Shown here in pieces: positions 33,507 through 42,330 of a stretch of DNA of 45,885 bases. The stretch is from NCBI RefSeq assembly GCF_000621505.1, contig NZ_KK211296.1:1-45885 (forward strand). The letters run 5' to 3'. Source of the DNA: Ruminiclostridium cellobioparum DSM 1351 = ATCC 15832 (lineage in GTDB: Bacteria > Bacillota > Clostridia > Acetivibrionales > DSM-1351). The position numbers and the translations under genes are program-made. The notes under the pieces are model-generated. The model saw only the letters and a program-made list of their open reading frames with translations, was not told the origin of the DNA and searched no databases. Every line of letters begins with the position of its first letter. Position 1 is the first letter of the stretch.

Positions 33507-34238
33507 ATGGAATTTTATAAACAAATATCGAAATATTATGACTATATCTTTCCTGCGGGTGAAGAGCAGGTAAAGTTTATAAAGGAAGTGGCGGGCAATC
33601 CGCCCAGGAACTTACTGGATATAGCATGCGGAACGGGAGGGTATTCCCTGGAGCTGGCAGCGCAAGGCTATAATGTGACTGCTGTGGATCAGGATGCCGG
33701 AATGCTTGAACAGCTCAGCAGCAAAATGAATGGAGCCGGAGGTTCACTGAATATTGTGCAGGCTGATATGGTCGGGGTTGATGAAAAGCTGTCAACAAAG
33801 TTTAACATGGCTTTTTGTATTGGCAATTCCCTGGTCCATCTTGAAAATCTGCAGCAAATAAAAGAGTTTCTGGCAAGCGTGAAAAATACCCTGGAAAGTG
33901 ACGGTAGTCTTGTACTGCAGATTATGAACTTTGATAGAATATTGCTAAGAGAAATAAAAAGCCTGCCCACAATAGAAAATAAAAGTGTCGGGCTTACATT
34001 TGAAAGAAATTATGATTACAATAAGCAGGATAATACAATAGCTTTTAAAACAAGGCTTACTGTGGAGGGGAAAAGTCTGGATAACCAGGTCGCTCTTTAC
34101 CCTCTGAGGCAGGATGAACTGACAGAGGCTCTCAGCCAGGCCGGCTTTAAAAAGCTAAGGCTCTTTGCCGATTTTAACGGCAATGAATTCGATAAGTATA
34201 ATTCATTTATGCTGGTATTGTGGGCCAGACAAAAATAA
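33507..34238 (+). CDS. Class I SAM-dependent methyltransferase
   Basis: A 243-residue protein with motif I LLDIACGTGGYSLELA near residue 36, the acidic residue after beta-2 in VTAVDQDAGMLEQL near 60, and FCIGNSLVHL near 105. The substrate is not evident; the family contains small-molecule and ubiquinone-type methyltransferases. ATG 33507 (AAGGG ten bases upstream) is preferred over TTG 33498, which is too close to that site. A regulator gene follows 28 bases later. Confidence 0.85.
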   Translation: MEFYKQISKYYDYIFPAGEEQVKFIKEVAGNPPRNLLDIACGTGGYSLELAAQGYNVTAVDQDAGMLEQLSSKMNGAGGSLNIVQADMVGVDEKLSTKFNMAFCIGNSLVHLENLQQIKEFLASVKNTLESDGSLVLQIMNFDRILLREIKSLPTIENKSVGLTFERNYDYNKQDNTIAFKTRLTVEGKSLDNQVALYPLRQDELTEALSQAGFKKLRLFADFNGNEFDKYNSFMLVLWARQK

Positions 34239-34266
34239 ACCGGATGAAAGTGAAGGATAATTTTAC

Positions 34267-34989
34267 ATGAGCAGAATTGGTCAGGAAATAAATAAATTAA
34301 GGCTGCAAAAGGGCTTGTCGGCAAAGCAGCTGGGAAGGACCCTGGGAGTTTCGGAAAGTTTTATCCTTGATATAGAGTCGGGAAAGAAGATAATCAGCGA
34401 CGATATGATAGGGAGGGTATCAAAAGCCCTGGATTTTGAACTTGGCCCCATAGGCCTGTTTGCCTCGGAGGACAGCAATACCGTCAAGTATGAGGGAAAT
34501 GTGAAAAATGCCGCGGCAAGCGCTGGCGCCGGAAGGGTTCCGAATACCACCGTACAGCCCAAGGTGCTTCAAAGCCAACCTGTACAGGAGGTCTGGGACG
34601 ATGCCTTCGGAAATATTCTGAAAACCGTGCCGGTATATGACTATAAAATGGACCGGTTGATTGAAAAAAAGCTTTTACCCATCGAAAAGAACAAGGTGGA
34701 AGGTTTTCAAAAGGAAAAAGTGTTTTATTTGAATATCCAGGATGCCGATATGTCGGGCTTTAGGATTTTTAAAGGCGACAGAGCCCTTTGTGTATTGACC
34801 GGTGATATTGAAACGGATGGAATTTATTTTATTGAATATAATGAGACAAGAGCAGTGAGACAGGTAAAAAGGCTTCAGGCCGACAAGCTATTGCTGGTAA
34901 GCAATAAGGGGACTCTGGTTACCGAGACCATCAGCACTAAAAATGTAAAAGTCATTGCCAGACTGGTAAAGCTTGAAATCTCACTTTAG
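34267..34989 (+). CDS. XRE-family regulator with S24-like C-terminal domain lacking the catalytic serine
   Basis: A 240-residue DNA-binding protein. Residues 5-60 form a Cro/cI helix-turn-helix (LRLQKGLSAKQLGRTLGVSESFILDIESGKK). A linker rich in Ala, Gly and Thr spans about 75-105. The C-terminal region resembles the LexA/S24 fold: NIQDADMSGFRIFKGDRALCV near 155-175 matches the usual D-S-M...GD signature, but the serine is an alanine, so autocleavage is not expected. AAGGA precedes ATG 34267. Target genes are unknown. Confidence 0.8.
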   Translation: MSRIGQEINKLRLQKGLSAKQLGRTLGVSESFILDIESGKKIISDDMIGRVSKALDFELGPIGLFASEDSNTVKYEGNVKNAAASAGAGRVPNTTVQPKVLQSQPVQEVWDDAFGNILKTVPVYDYKMDRLIEKKLLPIEKNKVEGFQKEKVFYLNIQDADMSGFRIFKGDRALCVLTGDIETDGIYFIEYNETRAVRQVKRLQADKLLLVSNKGTLVTETISTKNVKVIARLVKLEISL

Positions 34990-35022
34990 TTATAAATTGT
35001 AATTGTATATGAAGGAGTACAT

Positions 35023-36087
35023 ATGCAGAAGCTTGTAAAATCCCGTTCAAGAACAATTGGGTTACCACCCGGGACGCTTGTCCACATCGGAGAAAAAAAG
35101 CGTGAGACCACATTAATAACTCTGATAGATTATGATGAGGAAAACTTTGAGCAAAAGTCCATTGACTCAAGAGGACTGGAAAATCTTCAGAACAGGGAAG
35201 CAGGCATAAGATGGCTGAATGTTGAGGGGCTGAGCGATGTAAATGTGCTTGAAACCATGGGCAGGATATTCAATCTGCACCCGCTTATTTTGGAGGATAT
35301 CTTAAATACCGACCAGAGACCCAGGATAGATGTCAATGATGACTATATCTTTATCTGTGCCAAAATGCTTTTTTACCATAAGGAAGCTGGAGAATTCGAA
35401 ATAGATCAGGTGAGTTTCATACTCGGGAGAAATTATGTAATATCCATTTCGGAAAAGGACACCGATGTATTTGAACCTGTGGTAAAAAGATTGCAGCAGG
35501 GAATGAGCCGCTTCAGAAAGCTGGGCGCCGATTACCTTGTTTACAGCCTGCTTGACGTAATTGTGGACAATTATTTTGCCGTGCTGGAAGTGTTTGGTGA
35601 TCAGGTTGAAACAGTTGAGGACGAAATGGTTGTCAGGACCGGCAGGCAAACCCTGGGAACCATTCACAAGCTGAAAAGGCAGATATTGTTCCTGCACAAG
35701 TCGGTATGGCCCCTGAGAGAGGTGCTGTCCTTCCTGGAGCGCGGTGAAAGCCTGCTGGTGCAGGAGAGTACCGAAATATATATACGTGATCTGTATGACC
35801 ATATCGTACAGGTCATGGACACTACCGAAACTCTCAGGGATATTTTATCAAGTATGCTTGATGTATATCTTTCCAGCAGCAGCAACAGGATGAATGAAAT
35901 AATGAAGGTTCTCACCATTATTTCTACCGTATTCATGCCGCTCTCCTTTATTGTGGGAGTATACGGAATGAATCTGAAGAATATGCCCGAATTGAACTGG
36001 CCCTGGATGTACCCTGTTTTATGGATGATCATGCTGGGAATATCGGTATTCATGCTTATGTATTTTAAAAGGAAAAAATGGTGGTGA
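35023..36087 (+). CDS. corA: CorA-type magnesium/cobalt transporter
   Basis: A 354-residue inner-membrane channel. The long N-terminal cytoplasmic funnel ends in two C-terminal membrane helices, with the selectivity motif YGMN (VYGMNLKNMPELNWPW) near residue 312 and a basic tail, KRKKWW. GAAGGAG lies before ATG 35023. It is followed by a metal-binding lipoprotein gene with its own promoter. Confidence 0.93.
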   Translation: MQKLVKSRSRTIGLPPGTLVHIGEKKRETTLITLIDYDEENFEQKSIDSRGLENLQNREAGIRWLNVEGLSDVNVLETMGRIFNLHPLILEDILNTDQRPRIDVNDDYIFICAKMLFYHKEAGEFEIDQVSFILGRNYVISISEKDTDVFEPVVKRLQQGMSRFRKLGADYLVYSLLDVIVDNYFAVLEVFGDQVETVEDEMVVRTGRQTLGTIHKLKRQILFLHKSVWPLREVLSFLERGESLLVQESTEIYIRDLYDHIVQVMDTTETLRDILSSMLDVYLSSSSNRMNEIMKVLTIISTVFMPLSFIVGVYGMNLKNMPELNWPWMYPVLWMIMLGISVFMLMYFKRKKWW

Positions 36088-36123
36088 TTATAAAATATTG
36101 TTTTAAATTTCACTTTCTTGGTA

Positions 36124-36129
36124 TATAAT
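36124..36129 (+). promoter_or_regulatory. Probable -10 box before the metal-binding lipoprotein gene
   Basis: TATAAT within GTATATAATATAAATG. The -35 is unclear (TTGTTT, 20 bases upstream). It places the start of transcription downstream of the earliest in-frame ATG, supporting the later TTG start. Confidence 0.45.
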
Positions 36130-36178
36130 ATAAATGCGAATGATTCCTGTTTGCGCCATTTATATTAGGAGGATGATT

Positions 36179-37123
36179 TTGATTACAAATAAAAATATCA
36201 GGAAAGAATCTAAAAAGAGACTGACAGCGCTGATTTTAGCTGTTGCCGGCATATTCGGCATAATTACTCTGGCCGGCTGTACGGCGGCCGAAAACAAAAA
36301 AAATGATGACGGCACCTACACCATAGTTACATCCTTTTACCCCATCTACGTTTTTACAAAGAATATAACAGCCGATATACCGGATGTGGAGCTTATCAAT
36401 ATGACCGAGCCGCAGACCGGTTGTCTTCACGATTATCAATTGATACCCGCAGACCTTAAGACGCTGGAAAAGGCGGATGCTTTTGTAATAAACGGAGCGG
36501 GCATGGAGGCCTTTATGGATAAAGTCATAAAGCAGCAGCCGGATTTGGACATCGTCGAGGCCTCAAAGGGCATTGAACTGTTAAAGGACGACAACGGTGA
36601 GGAGAATCCCCATGTGTGGGTGGGTATATCAGGGGCCATCAGTGAGGTGAAAAACATCGCTGAGGGACTGGCGGCCTCCGACACAAAAAATGCCGCCGCT
36701 TACAGGAAAAACGCCGATAAATATGTAAAATTGCTGGAACAGCAAAGGGAAAAGATGCACCAGCAGCTGGACGGCTTTAAAAACAAGGATATAGTGACCT
36801 TCCATGAAGCTTTCCCATACTTTGCAAAAGAGTTTGGGCTGAATATTGTTTCTGTTGTGGAGAGAGAACCCGGAACCGAGCCAAGTGCGGGAGAACTTGC
36901 AGAATTGATAGATAAGATCAGAGAAACAAAGGTAAAGGTTCTCTTTGCAGAGCCGCAGTATTCCCAGAAATCAGCCGGGTCTATTGCAAAAGAAACGGGG
37001 GCGAAGGTATACATGCTTGATCCTGTTGCCACAGGAGAGAGAAATGCTCCTGCAGACAGCTATATAAAAGCCATGGACCAAAATTTGAAGGTGCTGGTAG
37101 AGGCTTTCAGTCAGAATCAATAA
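36179..37123 (+). CDS. Zinc/manganese ABC transporter substrate-binding lipoprotein (ZnuA/TroA type)
   Basis: A 314-residue lipoprotein with basic N-terminus, hydrophobic helix and lipobox ITLAGC at about residue 30-35. Metal ligands of the cluster A-I family are seen: histidine in GCLHDYQLIPADL, histidine in ENPHVWVG, histidine in VTFHEAFPYFAKEFGL, and the acidic residue near FAEPQYS. No histidine-rich loop is present. TTG 36179 is chosen because AGGAGG ends six bases before it; ATG 36173 directly abuts that site. No permease or ATPase gene accompanies it. Confidence 0.88.
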   Translation: MITNKNIRKESKKRLTALILAVAGIFGIITLAGCTAAENKKNDDGTYTIVTSFYPIYVFTKNITADIPDVELINMTEPQTGCLHDYQLIPADLKTLEKADAFVINGAGMEAFMDKVIKQQPDLDIVEASKGIELLKDDNGEENPHVWVGISGAISEVKNIAEGLAASDTKNAAAYRKNADKYVKLLEQQREKMHQQLDGFKNKDIVTFHEAFPYFAKEFGLNIVSVVEREPGTEPSAGELAELIDKIRETKVKVLFAEPQYSQKSAGSIAKETGAKVYMLDPVATGERNAPADSYIKAMDQNLKVLVEAFSQNQ

Positions 37124-37131
37124 CGTGTAAT

Positions 37132-37388
37132 GAATATTGATATAGTGCTCCCGTACTAACTACAAAAAATGGATAGCTCACAAAGCACATGCCTGAATTT
37201 TGTACAGCTTATCACAAATGTTTTTGCTGTCACAGAACACTCGACATCCTGTCTCGGGGTTCTGTTCAAATCGGCTTCCTGCCGATTTGCCAGCAAAAAC
37301 ACTTGTGCTTCGCCTACAAATTCAGGCATGTGCTTTTAATAGAGCTTTCCATTTTTTGTAGTTGTACTCGCGCACTATAATTAATATT
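37132..37388. repeat. Palindromic element with AGGAA and AGGA loop hairpins
   Basis: A 257-bp quasi-palindrome. Arms pair in long blocks: AATATT...TATAGTGC, AACTACAAAAAATGG, AAGCACATGCCTGAATTT and TTTTTGCTG. At the centre, read on the minus strand, are CAAATCGGC-AGGAA-GCCGATTTG (37289-37267) and an outer stem CAGAAC/GTTCTG enclosing GACA-GGA-TGTC. The arm bases form an internal loop GCGA against GGGA between GTGC/GCAC and GTAC/GTAC stems, as in the element at 15341. It lies between convergent genes. Confidence 0.8.
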
Positions 37389-37457
37389 AATTCAGGTATT
37401 TAATTCTGTACTTTTTTATATCCCGCATTGTCTTGCGGCACAGTTCAACCTATATTC

Positions 37458-40400
37458 CTATTCTGCCATTTTCTTAAGCTTTGTGTATTTCTCTCTGGCA
37501 TGTTCTTCAGCCTTGCTGAACAAATCTTCGGCCTCTTCAGGGAACTGCTTTGCAAGAGAAGAGTACCTGACCTGGTTCATGAGGAAATCTCTGAAGCTTG
37601 ACTTCGGTTCTTTCGAATCAAGACTGAAGGGATTTTTGCCTTCCGGCTTGAGATCGGGATTGTATCTGAACAGGTGCCAGTAGCCTGAAGCAACCGCATC
37701 GGCAGAGTTCGCTATACTTCTTCCCATACCGTCCTTAATGCCGTGACTGATACATGGAGCATAAGCTATGATGATTGAAGGCCCCTTATAGGCTTCGGCT
37801 TCAGCTATTGCCTTGAGCAGCTGGTTCCTGTCGGCTCCTATTCCGACCTGTGCAACATAGACGTTGCCGTAAGTCATCATCTGGGCTGCCAGGTCCTTTT
37901 TGGCGGCTTTCTTTCCTGAGGAGGCAAACTTTGCAATTGCCGAGGTAGGAGTTGCCTTTGAGGCCTGACCGCCTGTATTTGAGTAAATTTCGGTATCAAA
38001 GACCAGCACGTTGACGTCATCGCCCGAGGCAAGCACGTGGTCCAGTCCGCCATAGCCGATATCATATGCCCAGCCGTCACCGCCCACAATCCATACCGAG
38101 CGCTTGACCAGGTAGTCCTGTTTTTCCAAAAGTTCTGCTATCAGCTGTGCCTGGAGCTGGTCTTTTGGAGTATAGGCCTTGATTGCTTCGAGAAGCTCTT
38201 CGCTGGCTCCCTTTGAAGCCGCTCCATCCTCAACGCTCTCTGTCCATGCAATGAGCCCGGTTTTAAGGTTTTCGTCCACATCCGTGCCTGCAAGCTGAAG
38301 AGCAATGTCAGTGATGCGTTCTCTTATCTGTTTGATGCCCAGATACATACCGTAACCGAATTCGGCATTATCCTCAAACAGTGAGTTGGCCCAGGCAGGA
38401 CCCTTGCCTTCATTATTTACGGTATATGAGCTGGTCGGGTAGGAGGCGCCCCATATGGATGAGCAGCCTGTGGCATTGGCAATCATCATGCGGTCTCCGA
38501 AAAGCTGTGTTACAAGCTTGATGTATGGTGTTTCACCGCAGCCTGCGCAGGCCCCGGAGAATTCCATGAGAGGCTTTCTGAACTGGCTGTCCTTGATTGT
38601 CTTGCCGCCGAAATTTCCGCCCTTATATGAAATCTTGTTGGTAGCAAAATCATAGTTGGGGATTTCGTGTTCGGTCTGGGTGCTGAGCTTCTTCATAACC
38701 AGTGCCTTCGGTTTTGCAGGACATACATCGGCACAGTTGCCGCAGCCGGTACAATCCATAGGACTTATTTGTATTCTGAACTGGTATTCTTCCATTCCCT
38801 TGCCCACAGCCTGTTTGGTTATGAAGCTTTCAGGCGCATCAGCCAGCTCTTCCTTTGTTGCAAGAACAGGTCTGATGACTGCATGAGGACATACAAGAGA
38901 ACAGATATTGCATTGTATGCAGGTATCGTGATTCCATTCAGGAACGTTAACAGCGATGCCGCGCTTTTCATAAGCTGAAGTACCGTTGGGAAGAGTTCCG
39001 TCTTCCAGTTCCACAAAGGCACTTACGGGAAGGTCTTCACCCCTCATGGCATTTATGGGACGAAGCATGTTCTTGATGAAATCAGGTTCGTCAAGGGTTG
39101 GCTGTGCAGTATCCTGTGCATCCTTCCAGGCCTCGGGAACATTAATTTTGACCACGGAATTTATACCTTTGTCAATTGCTTCCTGATTGATTTTTACAAC
39201 GTTTTCGCCTTTTCTGCCATAGGTTTTGACAACCCCTTCCTTCAAGTAACGGACAGCGTCATCCAGGGGGATTATGTTGGCCAGTTTGAAGAATGCGGCC
39301 TGCATTATCATATTGATTCTGTTTCCAAGGCCGATGTTCTCGGCAATTGAATATGCATTGACAGTATAGAACTGTACATTGTTCCTGGCAATCTGACGCT
39401 TTATTTCTGCGGGGAGATGTTCTTCAAGTTCCTTTTCATCCCACAGGCAGTTCAGTACAAAGGTGCCTCCGTTCTTAATGCCTTTCAGCAGGTCATACTG
39501 GTTTACATAGGATTGGTTGTGACAGGCAATGTAATCGGCTTCATGAACAAGGTAGGCAGACTTTATGGGCTGGTCCCCAAATCTCAGATGGGACATGGTA
39601 ACACCGCCCGATTTCTTTGAATCGTACGCAAAGTAAGCCTGCACATATTTGTCGGTATGATCGCCGATAATTTTTATGGCCTGCTTGTTGGCACCAACAG
39701 TACCGTCGGAGCCCAGTCCCCAGAACAGGCTCTTGAAGGTTGATTTGGGAGTGGCATTGATGTGTTCGTTAATATTGAGAGATGTATTTGTCACATCATC
39801 CACTATGCCGATTGTAAATCTATCCTTGGGGCTTGACTGTTTCAGATTGTCATAAACAGCCTTTATATGAGCCGGGGTTGTATCCTTTGAAGCCAGGCCG
39901 AAACGTCCTCCCACAATCAATGGAGCGTTTTCGATTCCGTAATAGGCAGCTTTTACATCAAGGTAAAGGGGTTCGCCGATTGCGCCCGGTTCCTTGGTTC
40001 TGTCCAGAACGGCTATTTTTTTAACTGTCTTGGGAATTACCTTCAGTAAATGTTTGATTGAGAAGGGCCTGTATAAATGAACCTTTACAAGGCCGTATTT
40101 TTCCCCGCTGCCGTTCAAATAATCAATGGTTTCCTCAATTACGTCGGTGATTGACCCCATTGCTATTATAATGTTTTCAGCATCGGAAGCGCCGTAATAG
40201 TCAAAGAGGCCATGTTTTCTGCCTGTGAGCTCTCCGACTTTGTCCATATATTCTTCCACAATGTTGACTATATTGTCGTAGTATGGATTTGAAGCTTCCC
40301 GGTTCTGGAAGTATACATCCGGATTCTGAGCTGTTCCCCTGGTAACAGGATGATTGGGTGACAGGGCCCTGTTCCTGAACTCTTTTAAGGCCTGGTAATC

Positions 40401-40985
40401 TATCAGACTTGCCAGATCATCATATTCGAGGGCTTCTACCTTCTGTATTTCATGGGAAGTCCTGAAGCCGTCAAAGAAATGCATGAAAGGAAGCCTTCCC
40501 TTGATTGCCGCAAGGTGCGCTACCGGAGCTATATCCATAATTTCCTGGACCGAGCCTGAAGCAAGCATAACCACACCTGTCTGTCTGGCGGCCATTACAT
40601 CCTGATGATCTCCGAATATGGACAGAGCCTGGCTTGCTATAGCTCTGGCGCTGACATGAAAAACGGCAGGCAGGAGTTCTCCCGCTACCTTGTACATGTT
40701 GGGTATCATCAATAAAAGTCCCTGGGAAGCAGTAAAGGTGGTGGTCAGAGCTCCCGCCTGCAGTGAACCGTGCAGCGTTCCGGCTGCTCCCGCTTCCGAT
40801 TGCATTTCTACAACACGGACCTTTTGTCCGAATATATTCTTTTTGCCCTTGGCAGACCATTCATCTACTGATTCTGCCATATTGGACGATGGCGTAATAG
40901 GGTAAATGGCAGCCACATCGGTATATGCATAAGAGACATACGCGGCAGCCGTATTACCATCCACCGTCATTTTAATTTTCGACAT
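37458..40985 (-). CDS. nifJ: Pyruvate:ferredoxin (flavodoxin) oxidoreductase, single-chain
   Basis: A 1175-residue homodimeric enzyme that splits pyruvate to acetyl-CoA and CO2 while reducing ferredoxin. Domains in order: pyrimidine-binding domain (YPITPSSNMAE near residue 29), the transketolase C-like and gamma domains, a ferredoxin domain with CIQCNICSLVCPHAV and CTGCGNCADVCP (about 690-760), and the C-terminal TPP domain with CAGCGETPYIKL and GGDGWAYDIGYGGLDHVLASG. Length is normal. GGGGTGA precedes ATG 40985. It would take over the pyruvate made from lactate upstream. It converges with the metal-binding lipoprotein gene. Confidence 0.96.
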   Translation of the reverse strand: MSKIKMTVDGNTAAAYVSYAYTDVAAIYPITPSSNMAESVDEWSAKGKKNIFGQKVRVVEMQSEAGAAGTLHGSLQAGALTTTFTASQGLLLMIPNMYKVAGELLPAVFHVSARAIASQALSIFGDHQDVMAARQTGVVMLASGSVQEIMDIAPVAHLAAIKGRLPFMHFFDGFRTSHEIQKVEALEYDDLASLIDYQALKEFRNRALSPNHPVTRGTAQNPDVYFQNREASNPYYDNIVNIVEEYMDKVGELTGRKHGLFDYYGASDAENIIIAMGSITDVIEETIDYLNGSGEKYGLVKVHLYRPFSIKHLLKVIPKTVKKIAVLDRTKEPGAIGEPLYLDVKAAYYGIENAPLIVGGRFGLASKDTTPAHIKAVYDNLKQSSPKDRFTIGIVDDVTNTSLNINEHINATPKSTFKSLFWGLGSDGTVGANKQAIKIIGDHTDKYVQAYFAYDSKKSGGVTMSHLRFGDQPIKSAYLVHEADYIACHNQSYVNQYDLLKGIKNGGTFVLNCLWDEKELEEHLPAEIKRQIARNNVQFYTVNAYSIAENIGLGNRINMIMQAAFFKLANIIPLDDAVRYLKEGVVKTYGRKGENVVKINQEAIDKGINSVVKINVPEAWKDAQDTAQPTLDEPDFIKNMLRPINAMRGEDLPVSAFVELEDGTLPNGTSAYEKRGIAVNVPEWNHDTCIQCNICSLVCPHAVIRPVLATKEELADAPESFITKQAVGKGMEEYQFRIQISPMDCTGCGNCADVCPAKPKALVMKKLSTQTEHEIPNYDFATNKISYKGGNFGGKTIKDSQFRKPLMEFSGACAGCGETPYIKLVTQLFGDRMMIANATGCSSIWGASYPTSSYTVNNEGKGPAWANSLFEDNAEFGYGMYLGIKQIRERITDIALQLAGTDVDENLKTGLIAWTESVEDGAASKGASEELLEAIKAYTPKDQLQAQLIAELLEKQDYLVKRSVWIVGGDGWAYDIGYGGLDHVLASGDDVNVLVFDTEIYSNTGGQASKATPTSAIAKFASSGKKAAKKDLAAQMMTYGNVYVAQVGIGADRNQLLKAIAEAEAYKGPSIIIAYAPCISHGIKDGMGRSIANSADAVASGYWHLFRYNPDLKPEGKNPFSLDSKEPKSSFRDFLMNQVRYSSLAKQFPEEAEDLFSKAEEHAREKYTKLKKMAE

Positions 40986-41016
40986 AAAAAAATCACCCCG
41001 TTATTTTATTTTTTAC

Positions 41017-41208
41017 TTAGAGTCTACTACCGTTATCTACCCATTTTTTTGCTTCTGAAACGCCTTCTTCATCAGGAATGATGACATCGGTGTGCTTCTG
41101 TTTTGTCTTTTCCATGGTCCATGCTGCGGTGCCCTCATTATCTGTGGGTCTGTGCGCTGTCATTCGCCTGTTGTCGTGTCCGTCAAGCTGTGCATCTTTT
41201 TTGCCCAT
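41017..41208 (-). CDS. DUF3787-like small protein, possible spore surface protein
   Basis: A 63-residue hydrophilic protein. TAAWTMEKTKQKHTDVIIP followed by DEEGVSEAKKWVDNG resembles the DUF3787 family (TAAW... IPSEE.V..AKEWVD) reported on clostridial spores. TGGAGG lies seven bases before ATG 41208. It stands upstream of PFOR on the same strand with a 31-base gap and may share its transcript. The family call is from memory of the pattern. Confidence 0.7.
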   Translation of the reverse strand: MGKKDAQLDGHDNRRMTAHRPTDNEGTAAWTMEKTKQKHTDVIIPDEEGVSEAKKWVDNGSRL

Positions 41209-41511
41209 AATTTACCTCCATACATCGTTATTTTTTGGAATTATATTTTAGTTTTTCTTATTTAGGGTTATTTATTCTATATACTTATATTGATACAAAT
41301 AATTACCACAAATATGATATGTTTATGAAATATAAAATGGAAAACAGGAAAAGAAGAAAAGTATAAAACCGATAAAGAATTGATGAAGGTTCGATAAAAG
41401 TTGGATGTTAAGAAAATGGCTGTACCGAAGCAGGAAATAAATAATACACATAAATAAAATTCCGTCCGGATTATATTTCAGACGGAAATTTCACACTGGT
41501 ACACGGGAAAT
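41209..41511. other. AT-rich intergenic region
   Basis: It contains the leader of the DUF3787-like gene (minus strand) and the terminator at 41452-41487. TTGTAT near 41296 on the minus strand could be a -35 but no convincing partner was found. Nothing else was seen. Confidence 0.4.
41452..41487 (-). terminator. Terminator of the beta-helix-like gene
   Basis: TTCCGTC (minus, 41487-41481) pairs with GACGGAA (41466-41460) around a 14-base loop, followed on the minus strand by TTTTATTT. Confidence 0.7.
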
Positions 41512-42174
41512 TCAGTCGCCGGTGTCAAAGGACGAAACACCGCCTCGTATGATGCCGCGTCTTATTTTTAAATTTTCAATATTGCGGATGAAAACTCCAA
41601 AGCATTTGCTCTCAATGGTTCCTCCGTCAATTATTACCCTGGGGCTGTAATATTCGTTCCAGCTGTACAGGGAGCAGGAAGCTTTAATGGTTCCTCCGTA
41701 CAGATTCAGAGCACCGGAATGGTAAAAATATATTCCAATACCATTTGAATAAGTATTTTCAATAAATCCGCTTCTGGTTGAACTGGAATCCAAAACGGTC
41801 AGCGAACCTTCCAGATATATGGTGCCGTCACCGTTGTAACTGCTGATATTATAACCCGCCAGATCAATAACTATATTCTGGTTTTGGCAGATATAAATGT
41901 TTCTGTTGAACAATTTTATATCCGAATGCAGTGTAATCAATGTTTCTTTTGAGGTCGATACGGAATTGATAGCCTCTTGGAGTGTGGTATAATAAACACC
42001 GTTGACAGACACCTGCTTAGTGCTTCTTAAAGCGTTGAAAGTCTCCTGGAGTGTAGAATAGGCTACACTGTTAAATGAGAACTGTCTTAAACTTTTCAAT
42101 TTAAAAGTTGTTATTGTTGATGCTTTAGTTCTGAGCTTATAGTCTGTCTTAAAATTAAATCCCTTTTTATTCAT
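41512..42174 (-). CDS. Beta-helix-like protein of unknown function
   Basis: A 220-residue protein. Near the N-terminus two related segments occur, FNSVAYSTLQETFNALRSTK and VNGVYYTTLQEAINSVSTSK (about residues 33-72), each a strand-helix unit. The rest (LHSDIKLFNRNIYICQNQ, then IYLEGSLTVLDSS, ALNLYGGTIKA, VIIDGGTIESK) shows the short strand rhythm of right-handed parallel beta-helix proteins. No signal peptide is evident. It stops abruptly at GDTGD just before a CTGGTACACGGGA sequence, so the C-terminus may be cut. The ribosome binding site is weak. Confidence 0.6.
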   Translation of the reverse strand: MNKKGFNFKTDYKLRTKASTITTFKLKSLRQFSFNSVAYSTLQETFNALRSTKQVSVNGVYYTTLQEAINSVSTSKETLITLHSDIKLFNRNIYICQNQNIVIDLAGYNISSYNGDGTIYLEGSLTVLDSSSTRSGFIENTYSNGIGIYFYHSGALNLYGGTIKASCSLYSWNEYYSPRVIIDGGTIESKCFGVFIRNIENLKIRRGIIRGGVSSFDTGD

Positions 42175-42278
42175 GAAGTATCTCGCCTCTTTTGATATAA
42201 TTTTAAACTATAATTACTTAACTACTTTTATAAAATTATTTAAATTTTAACATATTTTACTATAAATAATAAGGAGGT

Positions 42279-42308
42279 CGTGCAATTCAATGTCAAAACG
42301 TGCAATTC
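42279..42308 (+). promoter_or_regulatory. Direct repeat, candidate LytTR operator
   Basis: CGTGCAATTC occurs at 42279-42288 and again at 42299-42308, a spacing of exactly 20 bp (two helical turns), 22 bases upstream of the -35 box. LytTR regulators bind pairs of short direct repeats in this position, so autoregulation by the next gene is likely but inferred. Confidence 0.65.
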
Positions 42309-42330
42309 CATACGAAATAATGTCGAGGCG

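Noticed and set aside
37433-37447. CCGCA/TGCGG as a terminator for PFOR on the minus strand
   Set aside because: The stem has only five pairs and no T-run follows; the neighbouring palindrome is a better candidate for stopping transcripts.
41496-41511. CTGGTACACGGGA as a further copy of the palindromic element
   Set aside because: Only about 13 bases match in part and no arms are visible around it, so it is mentioned only in connection with the adjacent gene end.
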